A stretch of DNA of 64,000 nt, from positions 1 to 64,000 of the forward strand of contig DASXDL010000037.1 of the NCBI GenBank assembly GCA_036490715.1, written 5' to 3'. Of this stretch, positions 28,302-36,908 are shown one piece after another. Made by a program: the position numbers and the translations under genes. The notes beneath the pieces were generated by a model. It worked only from the letters and a program-made list of their open reading frames with translations, made no database searches and was not told the origin of the DNA. Within the stretch, counting starts at the first letter, position 1. Every line of letters begins with the position of its first letter. The stretch comes from FEN-1191 sp036490715 (GTDB lineage Bacteria; Pseudomonadota; Gammaproteobacteria; Steroidobacterales; Steroidobacteraceae).

Positions 28302-30125
28302 ATGCAACGTCCCATCCGCAATATCGCCATCATTGCCCACGTCGACCACGGCAAAACCACCCTGGTCGACTGCCTGCTGAAGCAGTCCGGCACCTTTGCG
28401 GCGCACGAGAAGCTCGGCGAGCGCATCATGGATTCCAACGCCATCGAGCGTGAGCGCGGCATCACCATCCTGGCCAAGAACTGCGCCATCGAGTACGGCG
28501 GCACCCGGATCAACATTGTCGACACACCCGGGCACGCCGACTTCGGCGGCGAGGTGGAACGCGTGTTATCGATGGTGGATGGCGTGCTGCTGCTGGTGGA
28601 CGCGGTCGAAGGGCCGATGCCGCAAACGCGGTTCGTAACACGCAAGGCGCTGGCACTGGGCCACAAGGCCATCGTCGTGGTCAACAAGATCGACCGGCCC
28701 GGAGCGCGCGCCGGCTGGGTGGTTGACCAGACCTTCGAACTGTTCGACAAGCTCGGCGCCAGCGATACGCAGCTGGATTTTCCGGTGATCTACGCCTCGG
28801 CGCTGCAGGGCTGGGCCAGCACCGACCCGACCCGGCGCGAACCGGACATGTCGGCATTGTTCGAAGCAATCCTGCAGTACGTCCCGCCACCGCCAATCGA
28901 GCACGACGCGCCGCTGCAGCTGCAGATCTCGACGCTGGATTACAACTCCTACGTCGGCCGCATCGGCATCGGCCGCATCCGGCGCGGCACGCTGCGGGCC
29001 GGCAGCAACGTGGTACTGCGCTACGGCGACGAGGATCGCGGCAGCGCCAAGATCGGCCAAGTGCTGACCTTTACCGGCCTGCAGCGCTCAGCGGTCGAAC
29101 AGGCGACGGCTGGGGATATCGTCGCGATCACCGGCATCGACGACATCAATATTGGCATTACCGTGTGCGATCCGCTGCAGCCGGAAGGCCTGCCGCCGAT
29201 CCAGGTGGACGAGCCCACCCTGGCGATGACCTTCCAGGTCAATACCTCGCCGCTGGCCGGCCGCGAGGGCAAGTTCGTCACCAGTCGGCAGATCCGCGAG
29301 CGCTTGTACCGTGAACTGGAGAGCAACGTCGCGCTGCGCGTCGAGGATACTGCCGATGCCGACGTGTTCCGGGTACTCGGACGCGGCGAGCTGCATCTGA
29401 CCATCCTGATCGAGAACATGCGGCGCGAGGGCTATGAGGTTGCGGTCGGTAAGCCGCAGGTGCTCAAGAAAATCGTCGACGGCGAGGTGCTCGAGCCATT
29501 CGAGGCACTGACGGTCGATCTGGACGAGGAACATCAGGGCGGCGTCATGCAGGCCCTGGGCGGTCGGCGCGCCGAATTGATCGACATGGCGGTCGACGGC
29601 AACGCCCGCGTGCGCCTGGAATATCGCGTACCGGCACGCGGCCTGATCGGCTTTCACGGCGAGTTCATGACCCTGACACGCGGTAACGGTCTGATGAGTC
29701 ATATCTTCGACGGCTATGCGGCGGTCAAGGGCGAAATCCCGGACCGGCGTAATGGCGTGCTGATCAGCAACGAGGACGGTGAGGCGGTGGCCTATGCGCT
29801 GTTCGCGCTGCAGGAACGCGGCCGACTTTTCGTCAGCCCGGGCAACAAGCTCTACGAGGGCATCATCATCGGCATTCACAGTCGTGAGAACGATCTGGTC
29901 GTCAACCCGATCAAGACCAAGAAGCTCACCAACATTCGCGCCGCCGGCAAGGACGAGGCGATCGTGCTGACGCCGCCGATTCCATTGACGCTCGAGTACG
30001 CGGTGGAATTCATCGCCGAGGACGAGTTGGTGGAAGTCACGCCGCAGAGCATCCGGCTGCGTAAGCGCCACCTCAAGGCGCACGACCGCAAGCGCGCCGC
30101 GCGCGAGGAAGTCCTCTCGGCCTGA
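28302..30125 (+). CDS. typA: Ribosome-associated GTPase TypA/BipA
   Basis: A 607-residue translational GTPase linked to stress and cold growth and to late 50S assembly. The G domain shows IAHVDHGKTTLVDCLL, the switch region ERERGITILAKN, VDTPGHADFGGEVERVL, VVNKIDRPGAR and YASALQG. Elongation-factor domain 2, the EF-G-like domains III and V (GELHLTILIENMRREGYE, VPARGLIGFHGEF) and the BipA C-terminal domain follow. Length matches E. coli BipA. It is divergent from the met operon; the 145-nt gap must hold both promoters. The convergent permease gene ends 5 nt away. Confidence 0.97.
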   Translation: MQRPIRNIAIIAHVDHGKTTLVDCLLKQSGTFAAHEKLGERIMDSNAIERERGITILAKNCAIEYGGTRINIVDTPGHADFGGEVERVLSMVDGVLLLVDAVEGPMPQTRFVTRKALALGHKAIVVVNKIDRPGARAGWVVDQTFELFDKLGASDTQLDFPVIYASALQGWASTDPTRREPDMSALFEAILQYVPPPPIEHDAPLQLQISTLDYNSYVGRIGIGRIRRGTLRAGSNVVLRYGDEDRGSAKIGQVLTFTGLQRSAVEQATAGDIVAITGIDDINIGITVCDPLQPEGLPPIQVDEPTLAMTFQVNTSPLAGREGKFVTSRQIRERLYRELESNVALRVEDTADADVFRVLGRGELHLTILIENMRREGYEVAVGKPQVLKKIVDGEVLEPFEALTVDLDEEHQGGVMQALGGRRAELIDMAVDGNARVRLEYRVPARGLIGFHGEFMTLTRGNGLMSHIFDGYAAVKGEIPDRRNGVLISNEDGEAVAYALFALQERGRLFVSPGNKLYEGIIIGIHSRENDLVVNPIKTKKLTNIRAAGKDEAIVLTPPIPLTLEYAVEFIAEDELVEVTPQSIRLRKRHLKAHDRKRAAREEVLSA

Positions 30126-30130
30126 AGTGA

Positions 30131-31528
30131 TCAGCGCGACTGCGCTAACAGTCGCTCGCTGTCGCCAATGGCGGCGGTTTCCGTTGCCGGATCGAAATGG
30201 CGCGATAGCGCCAGATAAATCGCGCCCGACACGATCAGGCCGACGAGCCAGCCCACATCCACTCCGCCCAGTGCGCGCGCCGCCGGTCCGACGTAGAGGT
30301 CCGGCACCACGAAGAATGGCAGCTCGGCGGCCACGCCCAGCAGATAGGCCGTGAGGCCGCGGCCGGCCCAATCACCGTACAGCCCGTGCGGCACGAACAG
30401 CTGTGTGATGGCGTAGTGCCCGCGACGCACGCCGAAGTAGTCGATCAGGTTGATCGAGGTCCACGGCACCAGCAGGTACAACATGATGGTCAGCACTGCG
30501 AACAGCAGCGCGATCGAGTTGACGCTTAGCATCAACGCCAACGTGGTCCAGACGACCGCCAGCGCGACGATGCACAGCACGCGTTGGCGCGGCGTCGGGC
30601 GCAGTTCGAACAGCGAGTTCAGGCCGGTGACCAGCGTCAGCATGCCGCTGTAGGCATTGAGACCGATGGTCGCGGTCAGTGCGATCACCGATGCCAGCGC
30701 GATCAGCGTCCCAAAGCCGGAGCCGAGCACACTGCCGGCGTGGTACAGGGCCACCAAGCCGTCGTCCTCGCCCAATCGGCTCGCCAGCCAGGCACCCAGG
30801 ATGATCAGCCAGATCGCTGAAGCCGCCGCGCCCAGGTATACCGCGGCGATGATCGAGCGCGGCCGGGTATCGCGCGGCAGGTAGCGTGAGTAGTCCGAGA
30901 CCGAAGGCGCGTAGGTGATGTTGTAGCTGGCGCTGGCGGCAAACTGGGCGAAGAAAGCGCTGGCGCTGAATGCGCCCGCGTGCAGCTGGGTCGGCGCGAC
31001 GGCGTGCACGGCGATGGCGACCGTCAGCGCAGTGTAGAGCGGCAGACACAGCACAAAGCAGACGCGAAACGCCCGGTGCAGCCAATCGTGTCCGTAGATC
31101 GCCAGCAGCGCGCCGAGCGCGGCGGTCACGATCGTCACGGCTGCGGCATTCCATCCGAGGATCCCATGCAGCCCGCTGCCAATCAGCACACCGTTGGCGA
31201 TGTTGAAGCCGACAAAAGTGAACAGCGTGCCGACCAGAACCACGACCACGCCCCGAAATCCGAATTGGGCGCGCGATTGAATCATCTGCGGCACGCCGAG
31301 CTCGGCGCCCTGCGAGGCGTGAAATGCCACGAACAGCGTGCCGAACAGGATGCCCAGCGTACCGGCCAGAGCGGTGTAGCCGAAGCTCAAGCCCAGGCCC
31401 GGGCCGACAAAACCGATCGCAATGGTAAAAAAATGAAAGTTGCCCAGAAACCAGAACGGCACTTGCGCCAGCACCGAGCCATGGCGCTCACTGGCAGCGA
31501 CGTAGTCGATGGACTTGTGTTCGATCAA
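30131..31528 (-). CDS. NCS1-family nucleobase:cation symporter (cytosine/purine permease)
   Basis: A 465-residue membrane protein with about twelve hydrophobic segments. The N-terminus IEHKSIDYVAASERHGSV leading to VPFWFLGNFHFFTIAIGFVG is the NCS1 signature, and SDYSRYLPRDTRPRSI matches the conserved helix 6-7 region. Family members import cytosine, uracil, purines, allantoin or hydantoins; the substrate is not clear. No ATG or GTG exists in frame near the expected start. TTG at 31528 gives a normal length; TTG further up is possible. It is monocistronic and divergent from the Spy-like gene. Confidence 0.85.
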   Translation of the reverse strand: MIEHKSIDYVAASERHGSVLAQVPFWFLGNFHFFTIAIGFVGPGLGLSFGYTALAGTLGILFGTLFVAFHASQGAELGVPQMIQSRAQFGFRGVVVVLVGTLFTFVGFNIANGVLIGSGLHGILGWNAAAVTIVTAALGALLAIYGHDWLHRAFRVCFVLCLPLYTALTVAIAVHAVAPTQLHAGAFSASAFFAQFAASASYNITYAPSVSDYSRYLPRDTRPRSIIAAVYLGAAASAIWLIILGAWLASRLGEDDGLVALYHAGSVLGSGFGTLIALASVIALTATIGLNAYSGMLTLVTGLNSLFELRPTPRQRVLCIVALAVVWTTLALMLSVNSIALLFAVLTIMLYLLVPWTSINLIDYFGVRRGHYAITQLFVPHGLYGDWAGRGLTAYLLGVAAELPFFVVPDLYVGPAARALGGVDVGWLVGLIVSGAIYLALSRHFDPATETAAIGDSERLLAQSR

Positions 31529-31655
31529 GACCGCCCCCGCCTCGCGCCGCGCCCCGACATTATGCAAATTTAATCTAAGCTTCAGCTGCCGCTGTCCACC
31601 GAATGGCAGAATCGGCGTTGCACTGCTTAGCGTAATTGTCATCGAGGCAGGAGAT

Positions 31656-32147
31656 ATGAAAAATCGAACCCGGTGGTTGATGGTGGCCTTGGCGATGACC
31701 GGCATCGCCGGCGCGGTGATGGGCCAGACCAGCAGCAGCTCGAGTGGGGCCGCGACGACGACCGGCACCCCTGGGGCACATCACTGGCATCACGGCCACG
31801 GCATGATGCTGAGCGGCGGACTGCTGCGTGCGTTTCGCCAGCTCAACCTGACGCCTGACCAGCAGCAGCGCGTGCACACGATTTTGACCGCGGCGCACTC
31901 GCAGATTCAGGCCGAGCGCAACTCGGCCGGCAAGCCGGATTTCGCGGTGCTGTCGAACCCTGGCGACCCGAACTACCAAGCCGCCCTTCAGGACCTGCAG
32001 ACACGCATGGCCAGTCGCCTGCAGGCGCAGAGCCAGACCGAGCAGGCACTGTACGGGGTGCTGAATCAGGCCCAGCAGACCCAGCTGACACAAGTGCTGG
32101 CGGCGATGAAGGCCAAGATGGCGCCGCGCGGCGGCGCCATCTCTTAA
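31656..32147 (+). CDS. Spy/CpxP-like periplasmic protein with LTxxQ motif
   Basis: A 163-residue exported protein. MKNRTRWLMVALAMTGIAG is a signal peptide, followed by a Ser/Thr and His-rich stretch (GAHHWHHGHGMM) and a helical body that starts FRQLNLTPDQQQRVHTIL, the LTxxQ signature of Spy and CpxP. A second similar segment near the end (LNQAQQTQLTQVLAAMKAKM) completes the cradle-like helix pattern. Members act as ATP-independent chaperones or envelope-stress sensors. The His-rich stretch could bind metal. AGGAGAT precedes the start at 31656. Confidence 0.82.
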   Translation: MKNRTRWLMVALAMTGIAGAVMGQTSSSSSGAATTTGTPGAHHWHHGHGMMLSGGLLRAFRQLNLTPDQQQRVHTILTAAHSQIQAERNSAGKPDFAVLSNPGDPNYQAALQDLQTRMASRLQAQSQTEQALYGVLNQAQQTQLTQVLAAMKAKMAPRGGAIS

Positions 32148-32211
32148 GGGCCCGACCTCCCGAAGCCCGGCGGCGGATTGTCGCGCTCCGCCGCCGGCGC
32201 ATCGGCAGTCC

Positions 32212-32484
32212 CTAGAGACCTGCTTGCCCCAGCAGGTCGATGAATTCGCGCACGCCAGCCGCCAGCGATGGATGCTCGCTCTCGAACCCGACCGCGAGCG
32301 CTTCCAGCCTCGACTGCGAGCCCGGCGGCACGGACTCGCGCCCGAGCAGACGCTCGATGTCCGCCAGCAGGTCGCGCAACGCCCGCTTCGAGCCCTCCTC
32401 GATGCGCGGGCTGCGCGCCAACAGCTCGTGGACACGCGCCAGCGAACGCTGCAGATCGTCCGACCCGGATGCCTTGTCGATCAT
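32212..32484 (-). CDS. DUF4404 family small helical protein
   Basis: A 90-residue protein of the uncharacterised DUF4404 family. Matches to the family pattern are LQRSLARVHELLARSP, ALRDLLADIERLLGR, and the C-terminal EALAVGFESEHPSLAAGVRE ending in DLLGQAGL. It is acidic, helical and without signal or membrane segments; no function is known. It starts 7 nt after the peptide deformylase gene, so it is probably translated from the dsbA-def transcript. Confidence 0.8.
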   Translation of the reverse strand: MIDKASGSDDLQRSLARVHELLARSPRIEEGSKRALRDLLADIERLLGRESVPPGSQSRLEALAVGFESEHPSLAAGVREFIDLLGQAGL

Positions 32485-32491
32485 AAAAACC

Positions 32492-33031
32492 TCAATCGTC
32501 GTCGCCCAGCGCCTGGCCGGGAAACAGTTCTTCGTTGAAGCCGAACTGGCTCAGATCGGTCATCCGCATCGGATACAGGATACCGTCCAGATGATCGACC
32601 TCGTGCTGTACCACCCGCGCGTGAAAGCCGCTGACCTCGCGCTCGATCGGACGCCCGCGCTCATCCGTGCCACGATAACGCAGCTGCTGATAGCGCGGCA
32701 CCAATCCGCGCATACCCGGCACCGACAGACAACCCTCCCAGTCCTGCTCGATCTGCGTGCCGATCGGCTCGATCGCCGGATTGAAAAGGATCGTGCGCGG
32801 CACGATCTCGGCCTGCGGATAGCGTGGATTGGCCGCACCGGTGCCGAAGATCACCACACGCCAGTGCTGACCGATCTGCGGCGCGGCCAGTCCGGCACCG
32901 CTCAAGGCCGCCATGGTGTCGTGCATGTCGGTCAGCAGCCCCTGTAGCTCGGCGCTGTCGAACGTGCGCACCGGGGCGCTCGCTCGCAGCAGCCGCGGAT
33001 CGCCCATACGCAAGACTGGTCTGACGGCCAC
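32492..33031 (-). CDS. def: Peptide deformylase
   Basis: A 179-residue metalloprotease that removes the formyl group from new proteins. All three motifs are intact: GAGLAAPQIG, EGCLSVPG (metal-ligand Cys) and QHEVDHLDG (two metal-ligand His and catalytic Glu). The gene is not beside fmt, the usual partner, but follows dsbA by 8 nt, so it may be a second deformylase copy. The C-terminus FNEELFPGQALGDDD is short and acidic. Substitution of the usual YEGCLS for WEGCLS is minor. Confidence 0.95.
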   Translation of the reverse strand: MAVRPVLRMGDPRLLRASAPVRTFDSAELQGLLTDMHDTMAALSGAGLAAPQIGQHWRVVIFGTGAANPRYPQAEIVPRTILFNPAIEPIGTQIEQDWEGCLSVPGMRGLVPRYQQLRYRGTDERGRPIEREVSGFHARVVQHEVDHLDGILYPMRMTDLSQFGFNEELFPGQALGDDD

Positions 33032-33039
33032 GCGGCTGC

Positions 33040-33738
33040 TCAGTGTGGGCGCGCCGCTCCGTGGGCGGCCGGGCCGCTTTCCTGCGCCACCAGATACTTC
33101 ACCAGCTCGATCAGCTGGTCATCGCCGCCGGCCGAGCCGACCGTGACGCGATACCTGCCGTTGACGACAATCGTGGGCGTCTGATCGACCTGATCGGCGC
33201 GGATCACCTGATCGGCCTGACGTATCTTGACGTCGACACCGAACGACCCCGCCATGGCCACGAAAGCCTCGGCTTTGACGCCGGCCGTGCGCGCATAAAA
33301 ATTGGCCGCGTCCTGGATGCTTGGCGGCGGACTGCGCTGGCGCTGCGTGCGCGGATCGAACACCGCCAGCTCACCGGTCTTCCACACCGCATCGAACATG
33401 GCATCGTGCGTGCGCTTGTCGATATCGAGGGCCTGCGCGGTGTAATACGCGCGCTGAAACATCGGCCAATCCTCGTCTGGCCGGAAGCCCGCCGGCACGA
33501 ACGTCAACTCGGCGTTCGGCGGCAGTGCTGCGCGCAGCCGATCGACCACCGGGTAGAAGCGGTTGCAGGCCGGACAGGCGTACGAAAATACCTCCATGAC
33601 CTCCACCTTGCCCGGTCCCACCGCGGTCGGCTGCGCCGGATCGATCAGAAAGTAATTGGTGCCCTGGGCCCAGTCGGCGCCCAATGCCGGCAGCGTCATC
33701 GAGCCCAGCAGCAGTCCCAGCAGCCACGGTGGTCGCAT
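33040..33738 (-). CDS. dsbA: Periplasmic thiol:disulfide oxidoreductase DsbA with CPAC active site
   Basis: A 232-residue exported thioredoxin-fold protein. The signal peptide is MRPPWLLGLLLGSMTLPALG. The active site is FSYACPACNRFYP, so the dipeptide is Pro-Ala instead of the Pro-His of E. coli DsbA. The cis-Pro loop is VDQTPTIVVNGRYRV, and the inserted helical domain has normal length. It should oxidise cysteines of exported proteins. It is divergent from the LysE-type gene (56-nt gap) and leads a dsbA-def-DUF4404 run. Confidence 0.93.
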   Translation of the reverse strand: MRPPWLLGLLLGSMTLPALGADWAQGTNYFLIDPAQPTAVGPGKVEVMEVFSYACPACNRFYPVVDRLRAALPPNAELTFVPAGFRPDEDWPMFQRAYYTAQALDIDKRTHDAMFDAVWKTGELAVFDPRTQRQRSPPPSIQDAANFYARTAGVKAEAFVAMAGSFGVDVKIRQADQVIRADQVDQTPTIVVNGRYRVTVGSAGGDDQLIELVKYLVAQESGPAAHGAARPH

Positions 33739-33794
33739 AGTTACCTCGGAAATTACACTGGCGCGGTCGGAAGCATAACTTGCATGATCTGGCT

Positions 33795-34415
33795 ATGACA
33801 TCCCAGACCTGGATTTTGTTCTGCCTCACCGAGACGGTGCTGTGCCTGATTCCCGGTCCGGCGGTGCTGTTCGTGCTGGGTTCGGCTGTGCGCCGCGGCT
33901 TTAGTCCGGGCCTGACGGCAGCCGCCGGCATTCTGGCCGGCAACACCTTTTATTTTGCGCTGTCGGCTACCGGCATCGCGGCCATCATCCTGGCCTCGCA
34001 TCGGGTGTTCAGCCTGCTCAAGTGGGCCGGCGCCGCCTACCTGGTGTGGCTCGGACTGCGGTTGTTGCTGTCGCGCACGGCCGCGCCGGCGTCGGCATCG
34101 GCGCCGCGGCCGGCCGACAATCACCGCGGCTTCATGCGCGGCTTCCTAGTGCAGGCTGCCAATCCCAAGGCACTGGTGTTCTTCATCGCACTGCTGCCAC
34201 AGTTCATCAATCCTGCTGCCAGCGTACCCTGGCAGATCCTGATCCTCGGCGTCAGCTCGGTCGCGATCGAGTTCGTGGTGCTGAGCGGCTACGCGGCGCT
34301 CGCGGCGCGCGCCCGCCACCTCACCGGCGCGCGCTTTGCACAGTCGCTGGAGCGCATTGGCGGCGCATTTCTGGTCGCCGCGGGTGCGCGTCTGGCCTGG
34401 TCGCGCGTGCTCTAG
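33795..34415 (+). CDS. LysE/RhtB-family amino-acid exporter
   Basis: A 206-residue membrane protein with six hydrophobic segments, the size of RhtB. The N-terminal LCLTETVLCLIPGPAVLFVL corresponds to the conserved P-G-P loop of the family, followed by GILAGNTFYFALSATGIAAI and FLVQAANPKALVFFIALLPQ. Likely substrates are homoserine, threonine or similar amino acids; not determinable. Start is ATG at 33795; a TTG five codons earlier is an alternative and neither has a clear ribosome site. Its 3' end overlaps the convergent acetyltransferase gene by four bases. Confidence 0.88.
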   Translation: MTSQTWILFCLTETVLCLIPGPAVLFVLGSAVRRGFSPGLTAAAGILAGNTFYFALSATGIAAIILASHRVFSLLKWAGAAYLVWLGLRLLLSRTAAPASASAPRPADNHRGFMRGFLVQAANPKALVFFIALLPQFINPAASVPWQILILGVSSVAIEFVVLSGYAALAARARHLTGARFAQSLERIGGAFLVAAGARLAWSRVL

Positions 34416-34936
34416 CCGTCCACCGGTTGCGCTGGTGTCTGCAGTAATCGCTGGAACAACAGCAGATCGAGCCACCGATTGAACTTGAATCCGGCGTGGC
34501 GGATATGCGCGCACTGCTCGAAACCGAGCCGCCGGTGCAGCGCGATGCTGGCACCGTTGCCAGCATCGACGGCGCCGATCAGCACGTGGTAGTTGGCCTG
34601 AGTCGCGCGCGCCACCAGCTCCGCCAGCAACAAGCTGCCGATGCCCTGCCCGCGCCAGGCAGGATGCACGTAGAGGGAATGCTCGAGCGTGTATTTGTAG
34701 GCCGGCCAGGCGCGAAACGGCCCAAACGAGCCGAACCCCAGCAGCGCGCCGGCGGCATCGACCGCGCCGATGACCGGATAGCCGGCCCGCTGCTTGGCCT
34801 CGAACCAGGCCTGCATCGTCGATGGCGTGCGGGCGCGGTAGTCGTACACCGCGGTTGAATGCTCGATGGCCTCGTTCAGGATCTCGAGAATCGCGCCCAA
34901 GCGCGCACCATCACAGGCGATCAGCTGCGGGCTCAT
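34412..34936 (-). CDS. GNAT acetyltransferase, phosphinothricin-acetyltransferase-like
   Basis: A 174-residue GNAT protein. The N-terminal ILNEAIEHSTAVYDYRARTP and GFGSFGPFRAWPAYKYTLEH match the Pat/MddA-type subfamily, and YVHPAWRGQGIGSLLLAELV is the acetyl-CoA pyrophosphate loop (R-x-x-G-x-G). Enzymes of this group acetylate methionine sulfoximine or sulfone and phosphinothricin. Its place at the end of a sulfur-metabolism run would fit a role on an oxidised sulfur amino acid, but that is inference. It overlaps apbE upstream and the convergent LysE-type gene downstream by four bases each. Confidence 0.85.
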   Translation of the reverse strand: MSPQLIACDGARLGAILEILNEAIEHSTAVYDYRARTPSTMQAWFEAKQRAGYPVIGAVDAAGALLGFGSFGPFRAWPAYKYTLEHSLYVHPAWRGQGIGSLLLAELVARATQANYHVLIGAVDAGNGASIALHRRLGFEQCAHIRHAGFKFNRWLDLLLFQRLLQTPAQPVDG

Positions 34937-35910
34937 TGCGCCGGCGGCTGCAGGCCCTTGGTGTACAGGATGCGTCCATCGAGAGCCACCAGCACCGCGT
35001 CGACATCGTCGAGCTGATTGTAAATGCGCAGCGCCTCATCCGGTCCGAGCACGAAGGCGGTCTTTGACAGCCCATCGCTGCGCGTTGCCGAGGAAGCGAT
35101 CACCGTGGCGCTGCGTACCTTGCTGGCCGAGTGGCCGGTGTGCGGATCTATGATGTGGTGATAGCGCACACCGTTTTCGTCGAAGTAGCGCTCGTAGTCG
35201 CCCGAGGTCGAAAATGCCGCATCCACCAGCGGTATGCGGGTGATGACCTGATCCGGGTGATCGGGGTGACGAATGCCCACCATCCACGGCCGGCCAAAGC
35301 GATCGCCGATCACGCGGCTGTCGCCGCCGGCGTTCACCAGTGCGTGGCTATAGCCGCGCGCCTGCAGGATCTGGATGCCGCGATCGACCGAGTAGCCCTT
35401 GGCGATGCCGCCCAGATCGATGCGCACGCCCGGCTGCGAGAATCGCACCGAGTGAGTCTTGGGGTCCAGTAACAGGTGTCGATAGTTGACCGCCGGCAGC
35501 GCCGCGTCGATCTGCTGCTCGCTCGGATGTATGTGGGCGTGGAAATCGTACATGTAGCCGACGCTGGCGTAGGTGATGTCGAACGCACCTTCGGTAATGC
35601 GCGAATATTCCAGCGCCGTGGTCAGCAGATCGAACAGTTCACGACTGATCACCACGGGCTGCTTGGCCGCCAGGTCATTGACGTGCGACACCTCGCTGGT
35701 GGGCTTGAAGGTGCTCATGCTGTCGTCGATATGCCGCATCTCGTCCATGACGGCGTCGATCGCAGCCTCGCCCTTGACCTTGTCGTCGGACCACAGCTCG
35801 ACGTAGATGCGCGTGCCCATGATCCCGTCGACGGTGCGCGACAGCCACTCGGCCTGTGCCGGCGTGGTCGCCAGCAACGCCAGCAGCAGCAGACCGCGGT
35901 GGCGGATCAT
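34933..35910 (-). CDS. apbE: FAD:protein FMN transferase ApbE
   Basis: A 325-residue exported flavin transferase that attaches FMN to Thr residues of Nqr, Rnf and similar flavoproteins. MIRHRGLLLLALLATTPAQA is a signal peptide. Domain landmarks are MGTRIYVELWS, IDDSMSTFKPTSEVSHVN, GGIAKGYSVDRGIQ, HALVNAGGDSRVIG, and HHIIDPHTGHSA with the Mg-binding region. The Mg-site segment is ATRSDGLSKTAFVLGP. The start overlaps the cysteine synthase stop by four bases. No Nqr or Rnf gene is in the window, so the target is elsewhere. Confidence 0.92.
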   Translation of the reverse strand: MIRHRGLLLLALLATTPAQAEWLSRTVDGIMGTRIYVELWSDDKVKGEAAIDAVMDEMRHIDDSMSTFKPTSEVSHVNDLAAKQPVVISRELFDLLTTALEYSRITEGAFDITYASVGYMYDFHAHIHPSEQQIDAALPAVNYRHLLLDPKTHSVRFSQPGVRIDLGGIAKGYSVDRGIQILQARGYSHALVNAGGDSRVIGDRFGRPWMVGIRHPDHPDQVITRIPLVDAAFSTSGDYERYFDENGVRYHHIIDPHTGHSASKVRSATVIASSATRSDGLSKTAFVLGPDEALRIYNQLDDVDAVLVALDGRILYTKGLQPPAQ

Positions 35911-36908
35911 GCGGGAGCGAGCGCGAATCCGGCCGCCTCGAGCAGCCCTTTCTGCGCCAGCCATTCGCGATTGAACAGCCGCGACAGATATTTCGAGCCG
36001 GTGTCGCACAGCATGGTGACGACGATATGTCCGGGTCCCAGATCGCGCGCCACGCGCACCGCGCCGGCGACGTTGATGCCGCTGGTGCTGCTGACGAACA
36101 GGCCCTCCTCGTGCAGCAGGCGATAGACGTAGCGCACGGTCTCGTCATCCTGAATATGCAGCGCGTCATCGACCGGTGCATCCTGCATGTTGGCAGTGAC
36201 GCGGCCGATGCCGATGCCCTCGGTAATCGAGCCGCTGCCGGTGGCCTTGAGGACGCCGTGGCGCACGTACTCGTACAGCGAGCTGCCGGGTGGATCGGCC
36301 AATACCGTGCGCACTTGCGGATTGCGTGACTTGAGGAATTCAGCCACCCCGGCCAGCGTGCCGCCGGTGCCGCTGGCGGAGACGAATGCGTCGATGCGGC
36401 CGTCGGTCTGCTGCCAGATCTCCGGACCGGTGGTCTCGACATGCGCGCGGCGGTTGGCGGTGTTGTCGAACTGGTTGCTCCATATGGCTCCCGGCAGCTC
36501 CTGCGCCAGCCGGCCGGCAACCTTCTGATAGTGGTTCGGGTCGCTGTAGGGCACGGTCTTGACGCGCCGGACCTCGGCGCCGAGCGCCTCGATCAGCGCG
36601 TATTTCTCCGGCGACTGGTTGTCAGGCATCACGATCACGCAGCGATAGCCGCGTGCATTGCAGACATGGGCCAGGCCGATGCCGGTATTGCCGGCGGTAC
36701 CCTCGACCACGGTGCCACCGGGCTTGAGCGTGCCGCGCCGCTCGGCATCCAGCACGATGGCGCGCGCGGCGCGGTCCTTGACCGAGCCGCCGGGGTTCAT
36801 GAATTCGGCCTTACCGTAGATGTCGCAGCCGGTCTCCTCGCTGACGCGGCGTAGCCGGATCAGCGGGGTATTACCGATGGCATCGACGAAATCGGGAATG
36901 ATGTTCAT
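35907..36908 (-). CDS. cysK: Cysteine synthase (O-acetylserine sulfhydrylase)
   Basis: A 333-residue fold-type II PLP enzyme making cysteine from O-acetylserine and sulfide. The PLP lysine is in NPGGSVKDRAA; the substrate loop is EGTAGNTGIG (usually TSGNTG); the PLP phosphate loop is ASGTGGTLAG; a C-terminal SSTSGINVAGAV segment follows. The A-for-S change in the substrate loop and the extra C-terminal length are seen in some clades annotated CysK or as cystathionine-beta-synthase-like enzymes, so the exact substrate is not certain. It overlaps cysG upstream and apbE downstream by four bases each. Confidence 0.88.
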   Translation of the reverse strand: MNIIPDFVDAIGNTPLIRLRRVSEETGCDIYGKAEFMNPGGSVKDRAARAIVLDAERRGTLKPGGTVVEGTAGNTGIGLAHVCNARGYRCVIVMPDNQSPEKYALIEALGAEVRRVKTVPYSDPNHYQKVAGRLAQELPGAIWSNQFDNTANRRAHVETTGPEIWQQTDGRIDAFVSASGTGGTLAGVAEFLKSRNPQVRTVLADPPGSSLYEYVRHGVLKATGSGSITEGIGIGRVTANMQDAPVDDALHIQDDETVRYVYRLLHEEGLFVSSTSGINVAGAVRVARDLGPGHIVVTMLCDTGSKYLSRLFNREWLAQKGLLEAAGFALAPA

